From Cytobacillus sp. NJ13 (GTDB lineage Bacteria; Bacillota; Bacilli; Bacillales; Cytobacillaceae), in the NCBI GenBank assembly GCA_030348385.1, contig JAUCFP010000006.1:4305501-4369500 (forward strand): a DNA stretch of 64,000 nucleotides, written 5' to 3'. Under the pieces are notes generated by a model that did no database searches, was not told the DNA's origin, and saw only the letters and a program-made list of their open reading frames with translations. Made by a program: the position numbers and the translations under genes. Positions 62,601 to 64,000 of this stretch are shown here, piece after piece. How positions within the stretch are numbered: the stretch's first letter is position 1; each line of letters opens with the position of its first letter.

Positions 62601-64000
62601 GATCACAAATCCAAAAATGATTGTTTCTGATATACAAAGATTATCAGAGGCTGAGATTTCTAGTATACAGTCCTTTAACAAAACAGGAGAAATTTATAAA
62701 CTTGAACAAACAATTGTTCAATTGTTTGAATATCAAGTGAAACAAACACCTGAGAACACAGCGGTGGTGTTCGGAGATAAAAAGTGGAGCTATCAGAGGC
62801 TGAACAGGGAAGCGAATCAGCTTGCCCGGCACCTCCAGGCCAAAGGGGCTGGGGCTGAAAAAATCGTAGCGGTCCTGGCTGACCAGTCCGCTGATATGAT
62901 TTTAGCGGTGCTAGCCGTGCTGAAAGCTGGCAGTGCCTATGTGCCGATTGATCCAGCCTATCCGGCGGAAAGAATTCAGTACATGCTTCAAGACAGCCAG
63001 GCGGTTCTGGCTATCACCCAACAGCACTTGACCGGTAAGGTCAAGGGAAGTGCAGAACAGGTGGTGCTTGAGGAAAGGGGCTGGACTGGGGAAACCGAAG
63101 AAAACCTTCCTCAGTCTACTGCTGCTAATCAGCTGGCTTATGTCATTTATACCTCCGGTACGACTGGCTATCCAAAAGGGGTAATGGTCGAGCATCGCTC
63201 GCTTTCGAATCTATGCCAGTGGCATAATGATCAGTTTGAGGTAACGGAAAAGGACCGAAGCACTAAACTGGCCGGTTTCGGCTTCGATGCCTCGGTGTGG
63301 GAGATCTTTCCGCCGCTTCTAAAAGGAGCGTCCCTTTATATCGTACCGGAAGAATTGCGCATGGATATTCAAGGGATCAATGAGTTCTTTGAACAAAACA
63401 GGATCACTATCAGTTTTCTTCCGACCCCGCTGTGTGAACCGTTTCTGGCCTTAGACAATCAGTCCCTCAGAGTACTCCTAACAGGGGGAGACAGGCTGAA
63501 AAGCTATCGTCCGTCCAGGTTTCAGCTCGTTAATAACTACGGGCCGACTGAAAATACGGTAGTGGCAACGAGCGGCATTATCGGCGAACAGAAGGCTAAT
63601 TTGCCAATTGGGTATCCGATTGCCAATACCAGAGTGTATATTCTAGGGAAAAACAGTCAGCTTCAGCCAATTGGCGTGCCCGGCGAACTCTGCATCGCAG
63701 GAGAGAGCCTGGCGAGGGGCTACTTAAACCGTCCTGAATTGACCAGGGAGAAATTTATCGATCATCCCTGCGAACCCGGAAACCGGCTTTACCGTACGGG
63801 GGATCTGGCCCGATGGCTGCCTGACGGCCGCCTGGAATACCTGGGCCGGATGGATGACCAGGTGAAAATCAGAGGCCACCGGATTGAACTCGGAGAAATA
63901 GAAGCCAATCTTCTTGATCTGGAAGGGGTCGAAGACGCCCTGGTCCTCGCTCAAAAGGACGCTGATGGGCAAGATTTCCTCTGCGGCTACTTGGCGGGCG
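53629..64000 (+). CDS. NRPS 3 (partial): C-A(Ser)-PCP-C-A(Thr)-PCP-E-C-A(Leu)...
   Basis: The gene is open at the right edge; at least 3457 codons are visible. The ATG at 53629 follows AGGAGGAATACC, 13 bp after the NRPS 2 stop. Domains in order: D-C-L condensation (IYPLSPMQEGMLFH, SFHHILLDGWS); A with code DVWHFSLVDK (the enterobactin EntF Ser code); PCP (GGHSLKA, near 1010); L-C-L condensation (FDMHHIISDG); A with code DFWNVGMVHK (Thr); PCP (GGDSIKG, near 2053); epimerase (AIHHLAVDGVSWRIL); D-C-L condensation (LSPMQEGILFE, SHHHILMDGW); A with code DAWFLGNVVK (Leu). It thus adds Ser, D-Thr and Leu. From about 59.19 kb the DNA is G+C-richer, and it carries a 319-bp near-identical repeat. No thioesterase is in view. 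Confidence 0.92.
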   Translation, partial: MAKPEIQKIYPLSPMQEGMLFHALYSKESNAYFEQVRLDIDKVINIQAFEESFNRLIARHDILRSIFIHEGVPRPVQVVLKERHANIHLEKIDHLNSDEQSRFINNYINEEKKRIFQLDKDLLMRITVFATGSNSSVVLWSFHHILLDGWSLGLLWEEFTSIYKEIMTGEPANLPPVQPYSSYISWLEKRDKDSSLHYWRNYLDGYEVQASLPTRNEKEISKDKYDLKWIDIPVDVNMLSRMETIARKLNVTLNNYIQAVWGILLTKYNRTKDVVFGSVLSGRPSEITGIDQMIGLFIQTTPVRVTISDNTSFEDLLLKLQKDALASQEHAFVPLADIQGQSSLGKELLNHLVMFENYPLKSGTDSEMENRLTVSHMEIIEHTNYDFQLLVVPGENFYLRLSYNANVYNQQIMQNVSGHLSNLLEQVTDFPGLAIKELEMLNESEKELIMKVSSGPEVNFRRDIMIHEILQEQAECIPNKTAVKFNDEELTYRQLNDKANQLASVLQKNGLRGGGTVALRLERSLEMIIGIFGILKAGGAYLPIDPDFPQERTNYMLEDSHAGFLLTKSDVEPLMEGFKGQTLFLDDPDLYSGDASNIKSPISPEDLIYIIYTSGSTGKPKGVMIQHDSVMNRLYWMQREYPINKDDVILQKTPFTFDVSVWELFWWTITGSSLCLLAPGGEKDPEILVETINQNNVSILHFVPSMLQAFLNYVDEREESVQKLASVKKCFASGEALLLKQVHKFNELLYSANRTELINLYGPTEATVDVSYYDCGPDGIDDLVPIGKPIDNVQLYIVDAYNHLMPVGVIGELCIAGVGLARGYLNRVDLTREKFVNNPFDFGSKMYRTGDLARWLPNGQIEYLGRMDQQVKVRGYRIELQEIEACLLEHDMVIEAVVTLRRDAMNEDYLSAYVVLKQGHVAESLFQKELKEFLGTKMPAYMVPAHLMVLESMPLTPNGKLDRKSLPEPEVYLNDRYVAPQTVEEQQLAEVWKEILGLKDIGVHDDFFALGGHSLKATILVARLKKIFGKTVPLSEIFEYPTIRELSMRLEQSREEIKKSSLQKASLSAHFPLSSAQRRLFVLSQFEEVGTSYNMPNAMLIEGPIDVLRLKASLQQVVQRHESLRTTFKMHEGHPVQVINDFVDVEIEKISALDKDISLIDSNFVKPFNLEKGPLFRVSLVNLEEDRSLLLFDMHHIISDGISMNLIVKDVLSGYSGQMFEQLPFQYKDYAVWQQEDKNSDAYLKQESYWLNKFDSKPERLELPLLGTRPTIQSFEGRRQNGIIDSVLYKKLNKLAEQTESSLYMIILTAYNILLSKYSGQEDITIGSPVSGRTHDELQKIIGVFVNMLPMRNYPAGSKSFRSFLKEVKNQTLEALEHQDYPFEDLVEKLEIHRDTSRHPLFDVALVHQNMEQSQFTLEKTKVKPYNLPHTTSKFDLTLETTQEEDYISFCWEYKTLIFTAEQINQMSGHFMEILIAAADKPDAPIGQIDVVTDKEKELIRQNFNKLDIGYPEVETIHSLFEKRVEQFPENTAISFAGQKMTYRELNNCANNLAGKLKSAGIGPDKLAIILMDRSPNIIISMLAVLKAGGAYVPIDPSYPKDRIQFIAEDSKAEVIISETPLPEDLEFNGNFVRFDKNDLKGIAPNLSISSRPGHLAYIIYTSGTTGNPKGVMIEHRNVVRLFKNDDQLFDFDESDVWTIFHSCSFDFSVWEIYGALLNGGTCVVVPKETAQNPDLFLNLLESEKVTILNQTPTAFKSLMKHEFRRSVTLSLRYIVFGGEALNPIILKDWHVRYPDVRLINMYGITEITVHATYKEIKMKDIMGDASPIGQPIPTLAISILDKWGRLTPFGVPGELCIAGEGLARGYLNRPELTREKFIDYPCEPGTRLYRSGDLARWLPDGRLEYLGRMDDQVKIRGHRIELGEIEAHLLHLEGIEDALVLAQKDADGQDFLCAYLAGGKALTVSSIRSHLARNLPDYMIPASYVQLDQFPLTVNGKVDKQALPAPDGHMDTGAVYEAPQGDAEERLALVWKEVLRARTIGRYDHFFDLGGDSIKGIQVAARLHERGWKLELKDLFRHPTISELAPYMKKAGGVQSSQEEATGEVILTPIQRWFFDQKFKEAHHWNQSVLLYSPEGFDPEALESSVHALLCHHDALRMAYREEDGMVIQWNRSAEEGALYLWETIRMEETGDELAGRIEQESSRLQAGLNLVDGPLVAGALFQTRQGDHFLLAIHHLAVDGVSWRILLDDLAEGYSQARRSEAIQLPKKTSSFQQWSRELAQYAQSRRVRKEQAYWSEVAKVPVLPLPKDGEAPGNHMADESHVVIQFTKEETDRLLKEASRAYRTDMNDLLLTALLNAAEEWTGNPGLVIDLEGHGRESIGESVDISRTVGWFTTMFPVALSASGAADPGEQIQMVKEQLRRIPNKGMGYGLLAYQNSPDEKPAEYKPEVGFNYLGDFGESAGGEQEWRMSPYSSGASLGPANHRIHALEINGMTLEGKLQFRLSYNRFEYRERSIRTFAESFKRHLKELADYCIAQERSLKTPSDAGYPGLSLEAWKEIQKVYPAELIEAIRPLSPMQEGILFEGLMNPDSPAYFEQLSFVAKGELESVWLRESFQDLAVRHEILRTVFTNEGDQPLQLVLKELPLEVKEVSLLDIDKEDQQEAIDAWKAADIEAGFDLKKGPLMRLQVLQTGEEEFVLIWSHHHILMDGWCLSLLLQEFLSLYAGKRKGLPAELGPVPSYGRYIEWLADQDPDQAKGYWREHLKGYAEKAALPKKQAAVSVPYQQAEVQYSLPASQTRRLEEVARELNSTVSTVLQAAWGVLLSQYSQQDDAVFGTVVSGRPPAVKGVETIVGLFINAIPVRYQPSPDKTFAELVKEGQSAAVSSQENSFLSLADIQGESELGQGLIDHLFVVENYPFDEEAMAKGGAQAGFSIQNEGVFEQTSYDLNVIIVPGEELKYTFRFNPERFEAYTVDLLIEHFTRLINRVITNPKMIVSDIQRLSEAEISSIQSFNKTGEIYKLEQTIVQLFEYQVKQTPENTAVVFGDKKWSYQRLNREANQLARHLQAKGAGAEKIVAVLADQSADMILAVLAVLKAGSAYVPIDPAYPAERIQYMLQDSQAVLAITQQHLTGKVKGSAEQVVLEERGWTGETEENLPQSTAANQLAYVIYTSGTTGYPKGVMVEHRSLSNLCQWHNDQFEVTEKDRSTKLAGFGFDASVWEIFPPLLKGASLYIVPEELRMDIQGINEFFEQNRITISFLPTPLCEPFLALDNQSLRVLLTGGDRLKSYRPSRFQLVNNYGPTENTVVATSGIIGEQKANLPIGYPIANTRVYILGKNSQLQPIGVPGELCIAGESLARGYLNRPELTREKFIDHPCEPGNRLYRTGDLARWLPDGRLEYLGRMDDQVKIRGHRIELGEIEANLLDLEGVEDALVLAQKDADGQDFLCGYLAG
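59188..59506 (+). repeat. 319-bp near-identical A-domain repeat, copy 1
   Basis: It covers the C-terminal subdomain of the Thr A domain (from GELCIAGEGLARGYLNR to the A8-A9 region). Compared by eye with 63682-64000 there are about 19 mismatches and no gaps, in the same reading frame (offset 4494 bp). Confidence 0.85.
63682..64000 (+). repeat. 319-bp near-identical A-domain repeat, copy 2 (cut by the window edge)
   Basis: It is the equivalent segment of the Leu A domain, collinear with 59188-59506. The repeat may continue beyond the window. Confidence 0.85.

Overview
The window reads as chromosomal DNA of a low-G+C, endospore-forming Bacillaceae (Bacillus/Cytobacillus/Mesobacillus type). The evidence is strong AGGAGG-like ribosome binding sites, TTG and GTG starts, a gene order that parallels the Bacillus subtilis yugF-yugG(alaR)-yugH(alaT)-yugI ... 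yugJ-pgi ... yugN-yugO neighbourhood, and a CydS-type cytochrome bd small subunit. I see no rRNA, tRNA, CRISPR array, insertion sequence or prophage.

Region 1 (1-17.6 kb) is mostly core metabolism: a hydrolase fragment, alaR-alaT (alanine synthesis), yugI (S1-domain protein), yugJ, pgi, yugN and the yugO potassium channel. Set into this backbone is an arginine/ornithine-to-glutamate block: an NhaC antiporter, a truncated haemoglobin, a RocR-like sigma-54 activator, rocA, rocD and a RocG-type glutamate dehydrogenase. Textbook -24/-12 promoters stand before both rocA and nhaC, with TGCAAA-type inverted repeats upstream, so the activator probably drives both.

Region 2 (17.4-28.5 kb) holds a small Spo0E-like protein, three exported peptidases (M28, S15-like, M14), a yybP-ykoY (Mn2+) riboswitch leading to a small protein kinase-like gene, an NAD(P)-binding oxidoreductase and a cytochrome bd operon with two tiny membrane peptides, one of them CydS.

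Region 3 (29-32.3 kb) is regulatory: an sdpR-sdpI pair without the SdpC toxin, then an NprR-like HTH-TPR regulator whose 3' neighbour is a 109-residue exported precursor with three copies of an HE(I/L)FP(E/D)(E/D) peptide. This looks like an uncommon multicopy-pheromone quorum-sensing pair. It is divergent from region 4.

Region 4 (32.3-64 kb, running off the right edge) is a biosynthetic cluster. Discrete ketoreductase, ACP, KS-alpha, KS-beta/chain-length factor and FabZ-like dehydratase genes form a reducing type II PKS cassette, expected to build an unsaturated acyl chain. It is followed by three giant NRPS genes. The first opens with a fatty acyl-AMP ligase and carrier protein, which should load that chain. 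Readable A-domain codes give acyl-(D)X1-Thr-X3-(D)Val-Ser-(D)Thr-Leu-..., with X1 Cys-like and X3 unassigned. The NRPS genes are mosaics, switching between A+T-rich and G+C-rich blocks at domain boundaries, and contain a nearly identical 319-bp in-frame repeat.

The most novel item is the combination of the repeat-pheromone regulator and the type II PKS-primed lipopeptide cluster. The functional link between them is inferred from position only.
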